Assembly: GCF_024178165.1 (NCBI RefSeq)
Contig: NZ_JAMZIE010000003.1
Coordinates: 248,001-312,000 of the forward strand
DNA: 64,000 nucleotides
From: Halohasta salina
GTDB lineage: Archaea > Halobacteriota > Halobacteria > Halobacteriales > Haloferacaceae
Direction of reading: 5' to 3'
Positions within the stretch are counted from its first letter, which is position 1; each line of letters opens with the position of its first letter. The translations under genes and the position numbers were made by a program. The notes under the pieces are model-generated. The model was given only the letters and a program-made list of their open reading frames with translations, did no database searches and was not told where the DNA came from. Positions 34,061 to 43,544 of this stretch are shown here, in pieces.

Positions 34061-34237
34061 TGCCCACTGGTGGCCCGTTGCCAGCGAGTTAGGCGTTCTA
34101 CTGTCGAGACCCGTTTAATGGCTTCGGGTTGGTGGTTCTGTGTGGTGGTGTCGCATGGAGTAGGTCGACGTTCCCTGTGGACAGAAAGATTCACCGCCGT
34201 ACGAGTCTTCTTACAGCCGGACCGACACCCTTCGCGT

Positions 34238-34963
34238 ATGCGACTTGCTCGCGCTCGAACGTCGGACGGGGTCGTCAGTGGCAGATACGAGGACGGAACG
34301 CTCGAAACGGGGACCGACGTGTACGACATCGATGGGAACCTCCTCGCACCCGTCCGTCCCACGACGATGTACTGTGTCGGGCGGAACTACACGGCGACGC
34401 TCGACCAGATGGAGTACGAGCGCCCGTCGGAGCCCGATTTCTTCATCAAACCGTCCGTGGCAACCCATCCGCCGGAGACGCCGATTCCGTATCCGGCCTT
34501 CTCCGATGAGGTCACATATGCCGGTGAACTCGCGGCCGTCGTCGACGAGCGGTGTGAGAACGTCGCAGAAGACGACGTCGAGGACGTCCTTCGCGGGTAT
34601 ACGATTCTCAACGACGTGGATGCGCTCGACCAGCCCGGACGGACTGCGCGGAAGGCCTTCAACGGATCGGGCCCGCTTGGTCCGTGGATCGAGACGGATC
34701 TCGACCCGGTCGGGCTCGGTATGCAAACAGTGATCAACGGCGAAGAACGACAAAACTCGAACACCGAACTGATGCTGTTCAAACCCCGGGAGGTCGTCTC
34801 CTTTCTCTCCAAGCGATTCACACTCCAACCGGACGATGTTATCGCCTTTGGAAGCCCGGCGAACCCGGGTCTGATCGAGCCTGGTGACGAGATCGAGATC
34901 TCGTATGAAGGGATCGGCACGCTCAGGAACACGGTCGGCGAGCCGACAGTACGCGACGAATAA
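34238..34963 (+). CDS. Fumarylacetoacetate hydrolase (FAH) superfamily enzyme
   Basis: A 241-residue enzyme of the FAH/HpcE group, which hydrolyse, decarboxylate or isomerise oxo-acids using a divalent metal. TMYCVGRNYTATLDQM is the usual opening, FFIKPSVA follows, the metal region is VTYAGELAAVV, and GYTILNDVDALD resembles the G-Y-T-x-x-N-D-V motif. Its G+C is visibly lower (about 55-60%) than that of its neighbours, and codons such as AAA, ACA and TCG are mixed more freely, so recent transfer is possible. No degradation partner lies nearby. Confidence 0.85.
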   Translation: MRLARARTSDGVVSGRYEDGTLETGTDVYDIDGNLLAPVRPTTMYCVGRNYTATLDQMEYERPSEPDFFIKPSVATHPPETPIPYPAFSDEVTYAGELAAVVDERCENVAEDDVEDVLRGYTILNDVDALDQPGRTARKAFNGSGPLGPWIETDLDPVGLGMQTVINGEERQNSNTELMLFKPREVVSFLSKRFTLQPDDVIAFGSPANPGLIEPGDEIEISYEGIGTLRNTVGEPTVRDE

Positions 34964-35097
34964 GCGGGTTTGTGTGACCGGCTCTCCGGATTGCGTACCG
35001 ATCAACAGTGAGAGTGTTCTGCCTGAGGAGTCGACCGGTTCTTGACGCCGCCGATAGCGGATATCGGATACGAACGACCGTCGACCGCTGATCGTTC

Positions 35098-37146
35098 TCA
35101 GTCGGCAGCGATCCGGTGGGCCGCATACAGCACGCCGCGTTCGTCCATCAGCGCGACCGTCGCCAGTCGGAGCGCATGCGGCCACCCCAGCGGCGTCGCG
35201 CTGTCGGGTTCGCCGGTATCGAAGAACTGCTCGGGCAGGTAGCTGGTGTCCTCACAGAGCACCCCACCGGGCAACACGAGTTCGAGCAGTTCACGCGCTC
35301 GTGCGGCGGCCTCCACGGCCCGCTCGTCGTCGTGATCCGCCAGGAGTGCGCCCAACTGCGCGGCGGCGTTGGCACCCCAGCCGGTCGAGACCGTCCAGAT
35401 CTTCTCGTGGCCCTGATGGGCCTGCCGCCAGCCGTCGCCCTCGTAGCGGAACAAGCCGGCGATATCGCTGGCCTCGGGGTCGTGCCACAGCGCTTTGATG
35501 ATCGTATGGGTGTGGGAGTCGAGCTGGTCGAGTCGGTAGTCGTCGACCTCGGCGATCTCGCTGTAGGCCCGGTGGGCGCCGATCAGCGCCAGCGTCGCCG
35601 AGTCGGCCCGCCGGTCGAGCCCCCCGCCGCCGTGTTCCCGTAGCGCGAAGATCCCCCGATCGTCGAGCCAGAGGTGGTCGATCGCCTCGTAGACCCGGCG
35701 GGCCTGCTCGTAGGCGTGGTCGGCGATATCGAGATCCGTCGCCGCCAGCGCGCTGTAGGCCTCCAAGAACGTCGCGGTCGTGTGGGTAAACCGCCCGACG
35801 GAATCCTCCCACGCGTTCTGGCAGACCATCGGCCGACCGTCGGCTTCGAGGGTCCCATCGAGACTTTCGAGGGCGGCCTCGAGGGTGTCGACGACCTCGG
35901 CTTCGAGCTCGTCGTCCTCGATCCCCTCGGCGTAGTAGGTCGCCAGGAAGGCGATGACGCTGCCGGTCTGGTCGGCCTGATAGTCGTCGTCGTTGCCGGC
36001 TTCGAGTTTGGCGTTGGCCCATCCCGGTGCGAGTTCCCCGTTGTGGGGCCACACGCGGTGGGGCCAACTACCGTCGGCGCGCTGGGTCTCACAGTAGGCG
36101 TGGGCGCTTTCGGCGTGCCACTCGTCGAGGCCGAGATTGAAGTGGTCGTCGGCTTCGAGGACGAACCGCGAGATCTCGGCGTCGTCGCGGAACCACGTGT
36201 AGCCGTAGCCGCCCGAGTACCGGTAGTAGGGATCGAAGTTCGGCCCGGCGATCCGGAGCCCGGTTTCGCCACGCAGCAGCGACAGCACCCGGATGTCGGC
36301 GCTGACCGACTCCCGCAGGAGCTCCGACCCACCCCGACGCTTACCGACCAGATCGGCCGCCGACGCCGCCGCTTCGAAGCCCGCACGGTCGACGAACTCC
36401 GCGCGAAGCTCGGCGAGCCGGTCGAGAACCGTCTCGCGGTCGGTTTCGGTCCAGTCGGTCAGCAGCGTGATGAGCGTGGTCGACCCCGCCTCAAGCGGGA
36501 GCGAACAGATCAGGTCGCCGCTGAGCCGGTCCTCCGAGTAGCGGTGGTCGCTGGCCGGGCGAGGGTATTCGGTCGGCTCCTCGTCGAGTAAGTCCTCGAA
36601 GGCGACCGGGATCTGCCCGCGGACACCCGAAAACCCCGTCGAGCTGCTGACGAAGTCGTGTTCCCGCTGGTGGTAGACCTCGATGACGTCCTCGTGGTGG
36701 AGTTGGCCGACCTGACTGTCCTGTCCCTCCGGTGCGAGCGACACGTAGGCGATCAGTTCGGCGTGGCTTCCGCCGATGTCGGCGTCGCTGGCGTCGAACC
36801 GGGTGGCGTGGGCGTCCCCCACCGTGAGATCCAGCTGTGTCACCGGCCCGAACGGCGTCTCGTGAGTCGTCTCGACCAGCGTCGTCGACTCGTGGTACGT
36901 CTGGACAGTGTCCATCTCGTCGAACCAGAAGGGCGTCCCGTCGACCCGGAGCCCGAACCGCGAGCGCTCGATGCCCGTCAACCCCGACAGCGGGTACCCG
37001 AAGTCCCGGAGATCCCCCTCATCGACGTGAACCAGCCGCCGACCGTCCCCGGAAAAGCGGCCGGAGATGGTCCGCCGCTCGCCCGGAAACTGCGTTGTAT
37101 CCCCCGATGACTCCTTGAAATCATCGAGTGCGTCACGTAATTGCAC
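35098..37146 (-). CDS. Glycoside hydrolase family 15 (glucoamylase-type)
   Basis: Releases glucose from the non-reducing ends of alpha-glucans. The 682-residue protein has an N-terminal beta-sandwich (to about residue 270) and an (alpha/alpha)6 catalytic domain with YYRYSGGYGYTWFRDDAE, SWPHRVWPHNGELAPGW and ENAWEDSVG-like segments. The late LPEQFFDTGEPDSATPLGWPHAL holds the catalytic base region. There is no signal peptide, so it should act in the cytosol, on glycogen-like or imported oligosaccharides. It is divergent from the GH13 gene and shares its 103-base promoter region. Confidence 0.93.
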   Translation of the reverse strand: MQLRDALDDFKESSGDTTQFPGERRTISGRFSGDGRRLVHVDEGDLRDFGYPLSGLTGIERSRFGLRVDGTPFWFDEMDTVQTYHESTTLVETTHETPFGPVTQLDLTVGDAHATRFDASDADIGGSHAELIAYVSLAPEGQDSQVGQLHHEDVIEVYHQREHDFVSSSTGFSGVRGQIPVAFEDLLDEEPTEYPRPASDHRYSEDRLSGDLICSLPLEAGSTTLITLLTDWTETDRETVLDRLAELRAEFVDRAGFEAAASAADLVGKRRGGSELLRESVSADIRVLSLLRGETGLRIAGPNFDPYYRYSGGYGYTWFRDDAEISRFVLEADDHFNLGLDEWHAESAHAYCETQRADGSWPHRVWPHNGELAPGWANAKLEAGNDDDYQADQTGSVIAFLATYYAEGIEDDELEAEVVDTLEAALESLDGTLEADGRPMVCQNAWEDSVGRFTHTTATFLEAYSALAATDLDIADHAYEQARRVYEAIDHLWLDDRGIFALREHGGGGLDRRADSATLALIGAHRAYSEIAEVDDYRLDQLDSHTHTIIKALWHDPEASDIAGLFRYEGDGWRQAHQGHEKIWTVSTGWGANAAAQLGALLADHDDERAVEAAARARELLELVLPGGVLCEDTSYLPEQFFDTGEPDSATPLGWPHALRLATVALMDERGVLYAAHRIAAD

Positions 37147-37249
37147 ACCTATCTCCCTGTTCTCCGGAGTCTTAATTCTTGGTGTATTTCTATTTCAAAC
37201 GTTTATTCCAACGACAACAGTCAAGACGGTTGGTCACCGGGTGGGAGAC
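37147..37249. promoter_or_regulatory. Divergent promoter of the GH15 and GH13 genes
   Basis: A 103-base AT-richer spacer with TATA-like elements on both strands (TCTTAATTCTTGG and TTTCAAACG/GTTTATTCC). It is the natural site for control by the TrmB regulator downstream. I looked for the TACT-N8-AGTA type of TrmB site and did not see it. Confidence 0.5.
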
Positions 37250-39445
37250 ATGGACCCACCAGGGCCGCCGCGGTTCGTCGCCGTCGGCGAGCGCGTCGAC
37301 CTCGCCCCGCGCGCTCCCGACCCCGAGGCAGCGTACACGTGGTCGCTCCGCGAATCGCCCGCCGACAGCACCGTCAGCGTCGACGACGGGCCGGTCATCG
37401 AGTTCGCCCCCGACGTCCCGGGCCACTACCGGCTGGAACTCGAGGCCCCCGATGCCACTCACACCCAGACGGTGCGGGCCTACCCCGACGAACGCCACAC
37501 GACACGGGTCGAACTTCCCGTCGCCGACCTCCCGGTCCCCCCCGCCGACGTCGACTCGATGTCGGTCGTCGGCCCGTTCAACGAACAGGTCGCCGGTCGC
37601 ACCCGGCCCACCCGACAGGACGACCGATTCGTCGCCGACCTCGACCTCCCGCCGGGAACCCACCCCTACGGCTTCTGTGTGAACGATGATTTCGCACAAC
37701 AGGTCCACGGCGCGGTGACGGTTCCGGGACCCGGCCGTCCGCGGTGTCGACTCGACGGTGAGATCCGCGAGGGGACGCTGGTCGTTACGGCGACCGCCAC
37801 CGCCGCTCCCGACACCGACCTCGCCGACGCCGACCTCGCGGTCGACTTCGTGGTCGACGACCGCGACCCGCTGCCCGACGCCGCCGTCGAAATTTCCGAC
37901 CGCGAACTCCGCGTCCCGGTCGAATCCGTCCCCGAGACCCTCCGGATCCACGCCGTCGCCGTCGGCGAACGCCGCTCGGTATCGGATACGCTGACGATCC
38001 ATCACGACGACGGGCTCACCGTCGACCGACCGAACGATCCACCCGAATGGGCCGAGTCGCCAACCGTCTACGAGATCTTCGTTCGTTCCTTCACCGGCGA
38101 GACGCTGCCGACCACCTTCGCCGAACTCGAACGCCGCGTCGAATATCTCCAATCCCTGGCCGTCGACGTGCTGTGGCTCACGCCCGTGCTGGCCAGCCCG
38201 ACCGACCACGGCTACCACATCACCAACTACTTTGAGACCGCCGACGACCTCGGGAGCCGAGCGGCCTTCGAATCCCTCGTCGAGACCTGCCACGAGGCCG
38301 GGATCCGGGTCGTATTCGATCTCGTTATCAACCACACCTCCCGCGATCACTCGGTGTACCAGCTCCACGCCGGCGGCGTCGACCGTTACAGCGACTACTA
38401 CAAGCGCGTCCCCAAATCGTGGGACGGCACCGGCGTCGACTGGGCCGGCGACACTGCCCCCGAGTTCTACTTCAACTGGCAACGGATTCCGAACCTCAAC
38501 TACGGCTCGCTGGCCGTCCGGCGGTGGATGCTCGACGTTGTCGCAGAGTGGGCCGACGTGGTCGACGGCTTCCGCTGTGACGTGGCGTGGGGCGTCCCCC
38601 ACGGCTTCTGGAAGGAAGTACGCGAGTGTGTGCCCGACGATTTCCTCCTGCTCGACGAGACGATTCCCCGCGATCCCCACTATCACGAAGCGGAGTTCCA
38701 GATGCACTACGACACCGCCCTCTACGGGGCGCTGCGGGACATCGGCCACGGCAACGCGCCTGCGGAGAAAATATTCGAAGCACTGGACGACGCCGTCTGG
38801 CAGGGGTTCCCCGAGTCGGCGGTCCACCTCAGGTATATCGAAAACCACGACGAGACCCGCTATCTGGAGGAGTGCAGCGAGGGCGCGCTTCGGGCAGCCG
38901 CCGCGGCGACGTTCACCCTCCCCGGTGCGCCGATGATCTACTACGGCCAGGAACGCGGGATGACCGCCCAACGCGGCCCGATGAAGTGGTACGACGGCGA
39001 CGCCGACCTCACGGCGTTCCACCGCTCGCTGTCGACGCTCCGCCGCGAGGAGTCGGTTCTACAAACCGGGTCGGTCGAGCGGCTGCCGGTCGACGTCGCC
39101 GAGCGCCACGAGTCCGCTGATTCGGCGGCCGACGTCGACGCGGCGCCGACCGCAGGCGACACTCCCGCCGATATCGATGCCACGGTCGTCCTCAGGGCCA
39201 ACGGCGACGGCGAGCCCGTTGGGGCCGACCGCGTGGTCGCCTACGCCCGCGAGGACGGCGACGACCGACTGTTCGTCGTACTCAACTTCGGCGACGAACC
39301 GCAGGCGGTTCGCCTCCCCGAAGCCGTGGGGTCGACCGACCTCGTGACCGGGAGCCCGCTCCGCAAGCGGTACCCCGACGACGCCGCCGGTGAAGCCGAC
39401 ACCTACCTGCTCGTCGACGATGTCGTGGTCTGCCGGCCCGCGTAG
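37250..39445 (+). CDS. GH13 alpha-amylase-family enzyme with N-terminal carbohydrate-binding-like domains
   Basis: A 731-residue cytosolic alpha-glucan hydrolase or transferase. The first about 260 residues are beta-sandwich modules. The barrel then starts PTVYEIFVRSFTGE, with the nucleophile in GFRCDVAWG, the acid/base in FLLLDETIP and the third acid in YIENHDETR. An acidic insert (ERHESADSAADVDAAPTAG) splits the C-terminal beta domain. No signal peptide. Neopullulanase/cyclomaltodextrinase-like activity would fit, but substrate preference cannot be read. The TrmB gene follows after 44 bases. Confidence 0.92.
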   Translation: MDPPGPPRFVAVGERVDLAPRAPDPEAAYTWSLRESPADSTVSVDDGPVIEFAPDVPGHYRLELEAPDATHTQTVRAYPDERHTTRVELPVADLPVPPADVDSMSVVGPFNEQVAGRTRPTRQDDRFVADLDLPPGTHPYGFCVNDDFAQQVHGAVTVPGPGRPRCRLDGEIREGTLVVTATATAAPDTDLADADLAVDFVVDDRDPLPDAAVEISDRELRVPVESVPETLRIHAVAVGERRSVSDTLTIHHDDGLTVDRPNDPPEWAESPTVYEIFVRSFTGETLPTTFAELERRVEYLQSLAVDVLWLTPVLASPTDHGYHITNYFETADDLGSRAAFESLVETCHEAGIRVVFDLVINHTSRDHSVYQLHAGGVDRYSDYYKRVPKSWDGTGVDWAGDTAPEFYFNWQRIPNLNYGSLAVRRWMLDVVAEWADVVDGFRCDVAWGVPHGFWKEVRECVPDDFLLLDETIPRDPHYHEAEFQMHYDTALYGALRDIGHGNAPAEKIFEALDDAVWQGFPESAVHLRYIENHDETRYLEECSEGALRAAAAATFTLPGAPMIYYGQERGMTAQRGPMKWYDGDADLTAFHRSLSTLRREESVLQTGSVERLPVDVAERHESADSAADVDAAPTAGDTPADIDATVVLRANGDGEPVGADRVVAYAREDGDDRLFVVLNFGDEPQAVRLPEAVGSTDLVTGSPLRKRYPDDAAGEADTYLLVDDVVVCRPA

Positions 39446-39489
39446 CCCGGACACCCATTGTTAAGTGTTAGCATCTTTCAGTACAGATA

Positions 39490-40536
39490 ATGGACGACGC
39501 CACGCTTCGCGCCCACCTGCGGCGGTTCGGCCTCTCGGAGAAAGAGGTCGACACCTACCTCACGCTGCTGGAACACGGCGAGGCGACCGCCAGCACCATC
39601 GCCGACGTCGCTGGCGTCTCCAAACGCTACGTCTACAGCGTCAGCGAGACGCTCGCGGACCGCGGCTTCGTCGAGGTCGCCGACCACGCCGTCCCGACGA
39701 CGATCCGGGCGCTGCCGCCCGAGCAGGTGGTCGACGAACTCGTCCGGGATGCCGAGGCGATGGCCCCGGCGCTGGCCGATCGCTACACCCGTACCGAACC
39801 CTCGACCGACAGCTTCGACGTCGTCAAAAGCCGTGTCACGGTGTTCAAACGGGTTCGGTCGTTCATCGACGACGCCGACGAGGAACTCACGCTGTCGGTC
39901 CCGCTGGACGTCCTCGACGAGGTCGACGATGCCCTGCGCGCGGCCCGCGATCGGGGCGTGTTGGTCGTCTTGCTCGTCTCCGGAACTGCCGAACTCCCCG
40001 CCGACTCGGCCGACCTCGCCAGCGTCGTCCGCGTCTGGCGGGAGACGATGCCCCTGATGTTGACCGTCGACCGTCGGGTCGGCGCGATCGCACCCGTCGA
40101 AATGCTGGCGAGCACTCACACCGACACCCAGGCGATCGTCTTCGCCCAACAACACCTCGGGCCGGTGGTCGTCGCCTCCTTCTTCGGCAACTACTGGCCG
40201 GTCGCCCGCGAGGCCGCGGTCGCCGATCCGGTCGAACTCCCGGCCACCTACGGGAACTTCTGGCACAGCATCTTTCAGGCGACGCTGTGGTCGCGGGCCG
40301 ACGCCGACCTCCGGGCGACTATCGAGGGTCGGACAACCGCCGACAACGAGTACGTCGACCTCGACTGCCGGGTGGTCGGCGTCACCCAGGGCCTCATCGA
40401 GCCGACGAACAACGCCTTTCCAGTCGAACACAGCCTGACGGTCGAATCCGAGGGCCGAACCTACACCGTCGGCGGTTACGGCGCGTTCCTCGAAACGATC
40501 GAGGCCGACCGCATTAGGCTCGCCCTCGACGAGTGA
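39490..40536 (+). CDS. trmB: TrmB-family sugar-sensing regulator
   Basis: A 348-residue transcription factor: N-terminal winged helix (LSEKEVDTYLTLLEHGEATASTIADVAGVSKRYVYSV), then a coiled region and a sugar-binding domain from about residue 110. The C-terminal beta domain is NNAFPVEHSLTVESEGRTYTVGGYGAFLETIEADRI. Archaeal TrmB proteins repress or activate sugar genes until a sugar binds. Placement directly behind the GH13 gene suggests control of the GH15/GH13 pair, though in Halobacterium TrmB is a broader regulator. Confidence 0.93.
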   Translation: MDDATLRAHLRRFGLSEKEVDTYLTLLEHGEATASTIADVAGVSKRYVYSVSETLADRGFVEVADHAVPTTIRALPPEQVVDELVRDAEAMAPALADRYTRTEPSTDSFDVVKSRVTVFKRVRSFIDDADEELTLSVPLDVLDEVDDALRAARDRGVLVVLLVSGTAELPADSADLASVVRVWRETMPLMLTVDRRVGAIAPVEMLASTHTDTQAIVFAQQHLGPVVVASFFGNYWPVAREAAVADPVELPATYGNFWHSIFQATLWSRADADLRATIEGRTTADNEYVDLDCRVVGVTQGLIEPTNNAFPVEHSLTVESEGRTYTVGGYGAFLETIEADRIRLALDE

Positions 40537-40607
40537 TCCGGCGGGACGTGGCGTCGACTACCGATGTTCGGTGAGGGCTTCGACGGAAAACGAAACAGAC
40601 GGCGGCC

Positions 40608-40775
40608 TCAGTACTCGCGGCCGGTTCGGGCTTCGACACGCTGTTCGACGTACAGCCGCGACCACTCCTCGAAATGCCGTCTGAGACGGCCGAGGAGGCT
40701 GCCGTCGACCTCCGTCTCGGGAGTCCGGTGTCCGGGCTGTGCCTCGCTGTCGAGACGTCCCTTGTCGACGCTCAT
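40608..40775 (-). CDS. 55-residue charged microprotein
   Basis: Starts MSVDKGRLDSEAQPGHRTPE and ends in a helix LLGRLRRHFEEWSRLYVEQRVEA. A strong TATA (TTTATTATA, 40800-40809 on this strand) lies 25-34 bases upstream of the ATG, which supports a real gene. The amphipathic helix rich in Arg and Glu suggests protein binding. No family recognised. Confidence 0.5.
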   Translation of the reverse strand: MSVDKGRLDSEAQPGHRTPETEVDGSLLGRLRRHFEEWSRLYVEQRVEARTGREY

Positions 40776-40799
40776 CGTGATAGTGTCTACCACTCCGTA

Positions 40800-40809
40800 T
40801 ATAATAAAT
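40800..40809 (-). promoter_or_regulatory. TATA box of the 55-residue gene
   Basis: Minus-strand ATTTATTATA in a run of A and T is one of the clearest TATA boxes in the window. It faces the start at 40775. Confidence 0.5.
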
Positions 40810-40921
40810 ATTAGGATTATATATGCTCCGAGGTCGCTTCGACAGCCCGTCGGCTCCCGGCGGTTTCGTCGCTGACTCGATTTTATAATAATTCTTACCT
40901 ACTTTTTCCATGAACGAGAAA

Positions 40922-40928
40922 TTTTATT
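40922..40928 (+). promoter_or_regulatory. TATA box of the TauE-type gene
   Basis: TTTTATT inside GAAATTTTATTGTCG lies 32-38 bases before the ATG at 40960 and so excludes the earlier in-frame start at 40927. Confidence 0.5.
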
Positions 40929-40959
40929 GTCGAACTCGAAAAAGCGGATTCACGATTCA

Positions 40960-42093
40960 ATGAGTTCGGCTTCGTCGTCCGGCGGGCTCCAGCGGACGTT
41001 TCTCGAATACCAGTACGTGTTCGTCTTTCTCGCACCACTCCTGTTCGTTGTCGGTGTCCTCCTCGCAGCACCGCTTCCGGCGGCGGCGGGCGAGGGCTAC
41101 TGGCTGGAGTTCTGGTGGCTGTTCCCGGTGTTCCTGCTGGGGGCGACCATCGTCAACACGGTCGGGATCAGTGGCTCGGCGCTGTTCGTGCCGTTTCTGA
41201 TCTTCCTGTATCCGATCATGGCGGTTCGGCTCGCCCCGGAGTCGCTGTTGGAGCCGCCGCTGTCGCCCGAAACCATCGTCAAGATCGGGCTCATCAGCGA
41301 GTCCTTCGGGCTGTCGAGTTCGGCGCTGGCGTTCATCCAACACGGGCTGGTCGACCGGCGACTCGCGCTCACGCTCGTCGGCGGCTCGATCCCGTTCGTC
41401 GTCGGCGGCGCGCTGCTCTCGTTTGTTATCCCTGAGCCGGTGTTCCAGTTCCTCTTGGCGCTCGCGCTGCTGGCGGCGTCGGTGCTCCTCTTCAAGGCCG
41501 ATCTGGGCCACGACGATCCCGCCGACGATGTCGACGATACCGATGCAAGCGAGGGCGTCGCTGTCGAGGCCGACGGCGGTCCCGACCTCCCCGACGACAG
41601 CGGCAAACCCGGCTCGGCTGGCGTCAGGACCGACGACGACGGCGTCGTCACGCGCGTCGACCGCGACGGTAGCAGTTACAGCTACACCCGCGGCGGCTAT
41701 CTCGAACGGTTCGGCAACTACAGCATCGGCGGCGTCTTCCAGGGGCTGGCCGGCTTCGGCATCGGCGAACTGGGCATTATTTCGATGCTGCGGACTTCCG
41801 TCCCGGTCCGGATCGCTATCGGCACTAACCACATTGTCGTCGCCATGACCGCGGTGCTGGCGTCGCTGGTCCACGTCTTCGGTGGCGGGCTGGTCGGCGG
41901 CCACACGATGGATCTGGCGTCGACGCCGTGGAACGTGGTCGTCTGGACCGTCCCGGCGACCGTCACCGGCGGCCAGATCGCCCCCTACATCTCCTCGACG
42001 CTCGACACCGAGATCCTCAAACACGGTGTCGGCGTGCTGTTCGCGATCATCGCCACCGCGCTGTTCGTGATGTCCGCCAGCGGCGTTATCTGA
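40960..42093 (+). CDS. TauE/SafE-family sulfite or organosulfur exporter
   Basis: A 377-residue protein with eight or nine helices in two repeats. The first repeat holds GATIVNTVGISGSALFVPF and the second holds FQGLAGFGIGELGIISML and ATVTGGQIAPYISS, the paired glycine-rich loops of the family. A 60-residue acidic cytosolic loop (DDPADDVDDTDASEG) joins the halves. Homologues export sulfite, sulfoacetate or related anions, but the substrate here is unknown. Confidence 0.85.
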   Translation: MSSASSSGGLQRTFLEYQYVFVFLAPLLFVVGVLLAAPLPAAAGEGYWLEFWWLFPVFLLGATIVNTVGISGSALFVPFLIFLYPIMAVRLAPESLLEPPLSPETIVKIGLISESFGLSSSALAFIQHGLVDRRLALTLVGGSIPFVVGGALLSFVIPEPVFQFLLALALLAASVLLFKADLGHDDPADDVDDTDASEGVAVEADGGPDLPDDSGKPGSAGVRTDDDGVVTRVDRDGSSYSYTRGGYLERFGNYSIGGVFQGLAGFGIGELGIISMLRTSVPVRIAIGTNHIVVAMTAVLASLVHVFGGGLVGGHTMDLASTPWNVVVWTVPATVTGGQIAPYISSTLDTEILKHGVGVLFAIIATALFVMSASGVI

Positions 42094-42185
42094 TTGGTCC
42101 GCGGAATCCGCTCACGTGAACACTAAACAGCCGTCCCAACGCTGATCCCTATGGATTAACCGACTCCGACGGGAAAGACCGCCGA

Positions 42186-43457
42186 ATGGCTCTCGCCGTC
42201 GACCGTCTCTCTGAGTCGACGTCTCGCCCCGAACTGATCGCCGTTCTCGTCGGCAACGGACTCCCTCTGATCGGCGTCGTCGCCCTCGGTTGGGACGCCG
42301 CCGCTCTCCTCTTCCTCTACTGGCTCGAACTCGGGATTCTCAGCCTCCTCGCCGTCGTCCGAGCACTGTTCGCCGGTCGACCTGCGGAGTTCGACGGCGA
42401 TCCGCTGCTCCTCGGTGCGCTGGCTCACCGAACGGCGTCGGTCGGGATCCCACGAACCGACGTGGCCGTCCGGCTGTCGACCCTGCCGGTCCTCCTCGTC
42501 GCAGTGCCGCTGCTGGCGGTTCTCTGGTTCTTCGTCGGCGCGTTCACTGTCGGCGTCGGCGATGCGACCCTCAGTGAGGCTACGCTGGGGACTGTGATGT
42601 TGGCCGCCGTCGGCATCCTCCTCAGCGAGAGCATCGAGACGGCCGTCGACTACTTCCACCGGGGCGGCTACCGCGACCACAGCGCCCAGACCGCACTCCA
42701 GCATGTGCTCGTCCGCGGGATGACGCTGTTCGTGGCCGGGCTGTGCACGGTCGTGGCCGTCGCGCTCGCCAGCGATTCGATCGCGAGCGACACACCGCTC
42801 TCCGAACTCGATCCGGCGGTGGTCGGCACGCCGCTGCTCGTCGCCGTCGTCGGCGTCAAGTTCGGTCTCGATCTGGCGGGCGTCTACGGCGACCGCCTCG
42901 CGGCGTTCGACGAGTCGACCGAGATCCCGTGGGGGTGGGCCTACGAACCGCCGACCGTCGAGCCCGTCGAGACGACGCTCGCGGGCGAGGTCGACCGCCT
43001 CCGACCCGAGCGCTGGGGACGGTTGGTCGGCGGGGTGGCAACCCTCCGGCGTCGACCCGGTGCGTCCGGCGTCGGTGTCCTCCTGTTGGCCATCGCGGGG
43101 CTGTTCGCCACTGGGCAGGCGTGGGATGTCGTCGCCCTGCTGGTCGCCCTCGCGGTCGTCGTTCCGACCGGTCTGTTATCGGTCGACTACTGGCTCCGCT
43201 ACGGGGCCGTCGAGTACCGGACCGACGGGAGCGCGATCGTTGCCGTCGACCGACTGTTCGGCCAGCCGCTGTGGCGCGTCGAGCCGTGGGACGAGACCGG
43301 CCTCCGGGTCGAACGCGACCGCCTCGACAGGTTCCTCGGTACGCACACGGTCGTGGTCGACCTCGCCGACGGCGAGACGCGCCGGCTGCCGCGGTTGGCC
43401 GATCCCGAGCCGATACTGGCGACCTTCGACCGGCGTGCCGACTGGGAGAGCGCCTGA
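42186..43457 (+). CDS. DUF6498-type multi-helix membrane protein with PH-like C-terminus
   Basis: 423 residues. The opening VGNGLPLIGVVALGWDAAALLFLYWLELGI matches the DUF6498 family as I recall it. About eight helices follow, interrupted by a cytosolic stretch (residues 245-290). The last 90 residues (GAVEYRTDGSAIVAVDRLFGQPLWRVEP) look like a bacterial PH-type domain. Function unknown. It ends 87 bases before the convergent rio2. Confidence 0.8.
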   Translation: MALAVDRLSESTSRPELIAVLVGNGLPLIGVVALGWDAAALLFLYWLELGILSLLAVVRALFAGRPAEFDGDPLLLGALAHRTASVGIPRTDVAVRLSTLPVLLVAVPLLAVLWFFVGAFTVGVGDATLSEATLGTVMLAAVGILLSESIETAVDYFHRGGYRDHSAQTALQHVLVRGMTLFVAGLCTVVAVALASDSIASDTPLSELDPAVVGTPLLVAVVGVKFGLDLAGVYGDRLAAFDESTEIPWGWAYEPPTVEPVETTLAGEVDRLRPERWGRLVGGVATLRRRPGASGVGVLLLAIAGLFATGQAWDVVALLVALAVVVPTGLLSVDYWLRYGAVEYRTDGSAIVAVDRLFGQPLWRVEPWDETGLRVERDRLDRFLGTHTVVVDLADGETRRLPRLADPEPILATFDRRADWESA

Positions 43458-43544
43458 GTACGTTCAATTGGATCGAAAGCCGTCTGTGTCCCTCCGGCTC
43501 GGCGATCGCAGGGACAACTCGAATTTCATATCGCAGAATGTGGT

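Noticed and set aside
37190-39022. Long (over 600 codons) open frame antisense to the GH13 gene
   Set aside because: High G+C keeps antisense frames open. The plus-strand frame has complete GH13 motifs, and the antisense product is repetitive Val/Gly/Arg with no domain.
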